7,366 bases of DNA, taken from contig JAILOA010000293.1 of NCBI GenBank assembly GCA_024691065.1, positions 1-7,366 on the forward strand, in the 5' to 3' direction. Position 1 is the stretch's first letter; each line of letters begins with the position of its first letter. Below the pieces are notes generated by a model that was not told the origin of the DNA, ran no database searches, and saw nothing but the letters and a program-made list of their open reading frames with translations. The DNA comes from Lachnospiraceae bacterium. Lineage in GTDB: Bacteria; Bacillota; Clostridia; Lachnospirales; Lachnospiraceae. A program made the position numbers and the translations under genes. Positions 7,241 to 7,366 of this stretch are shown here, piece after piece.

Positions 7241-7366
7241 AGCATTGAAAGATGAAAATTATGCTAGGAATATTAAAATAGGGAATAATATTTATGATGA
7301 TTATATTTTTATTTTTTCTATAATTTATGCAAGTAATATTAATATAAATGAATGGATTAAAAAATT
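7224..7366 (+). CDS. Unrecognised small AT-rich gene, 3' end beyond window
   Basis: The frame starts at ATG 7224, six bases after GAGG (7214-7217), and stays open for 47 codons to the window edge. It overlaps the last 17 bases of the DUF3990-like frame, so translation may be coupled. The visible part begins MFDLNKALKDENYARNIKIG and continues into an aromatic/Ile-rich stretch (YDDYIFIFSIIYAS) and NEWIKK. I do not recognise the family. Position next to a DUF3990-type gene suggests a partner protein such as a DUF3791-like one, but the residues seen do not establish this. The DNA is extremely AT-rich compared with gdhA, which fits horizontal acquisition. Confidence 0.6.
   Translation, partial: MFDLNKALKDENYARNIKIGNNIYDDYIFIFSIIYASNININEWIKK

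Overview
The window looks like chromosomal DNA of an anaerobic Firmicute, most likely a Lachnospiraceae-type Clostridia. This is inferred from the clostridial/enteric-type hexameric glutamate dehydrogenase, the MBG/YDG- and Ig-like surface protein, the strong AGGAGG ribosome binding site, the AT-biased codon use and the DUF3990-type fragment at the right end. No rRNA, tRNA, CRISPR array or complete insertion sequence is visible. All recognisable genes are on the + strand.

Layout. (1) Positions 1-3236 hold the 3' end of a very large secreted or surface repeat protein: seven MBG/YDG-like repeats of 84-92 residues, one divergent Ig-like module, a Pro/Thr linker, an X2-like domain and two lysine-rich Big_2-like domains. 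It is followed by a pair of 31-base direct repeats around a GC-rich hairpin, then a textbook terminator (3365-3400). (2) A near-consensus sigma-A promoter (3470-3498) drives a YihY/BrkB-type six-helix membrane protein (3564-4925). This protein has an unusual lysine-rich N-terminal tail and a C-terminal tail made of 12-residue tandem repeats. It ends at a 14-bp hairpin terminator. (3) An A-tract-rich promoter region leads to gdhA, a complete NADP-type glutamate dehydrogenase (5150-6505) with its own terminator (6561-6598). (4) Positions 6600-6889 hold no intact gene, only what looks like a frameshifted coding remnant ending in a coiled-coil-like segment. (5) From about 6893 the DNA becomes markedly AT-richer. 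It encodes the C-terminal two thirds of a DUF3990-like protein with no normal start, overlapped by a small AT-rich ORF that runs off the window.

The first three genes each have their own terminator, and two have visible promoters, so they look like independent single-gene units: envelope protein, membrane protein, and ammonium assimilation. The right end is an accessory segment: a decayed gene, then a truncated DUF3990 gene translationally overlapping an unrecognised partner. It is the most likely place for an undescribed system, but the window shows only its damaged edge. No complete novel system can be claimed from this sequence.
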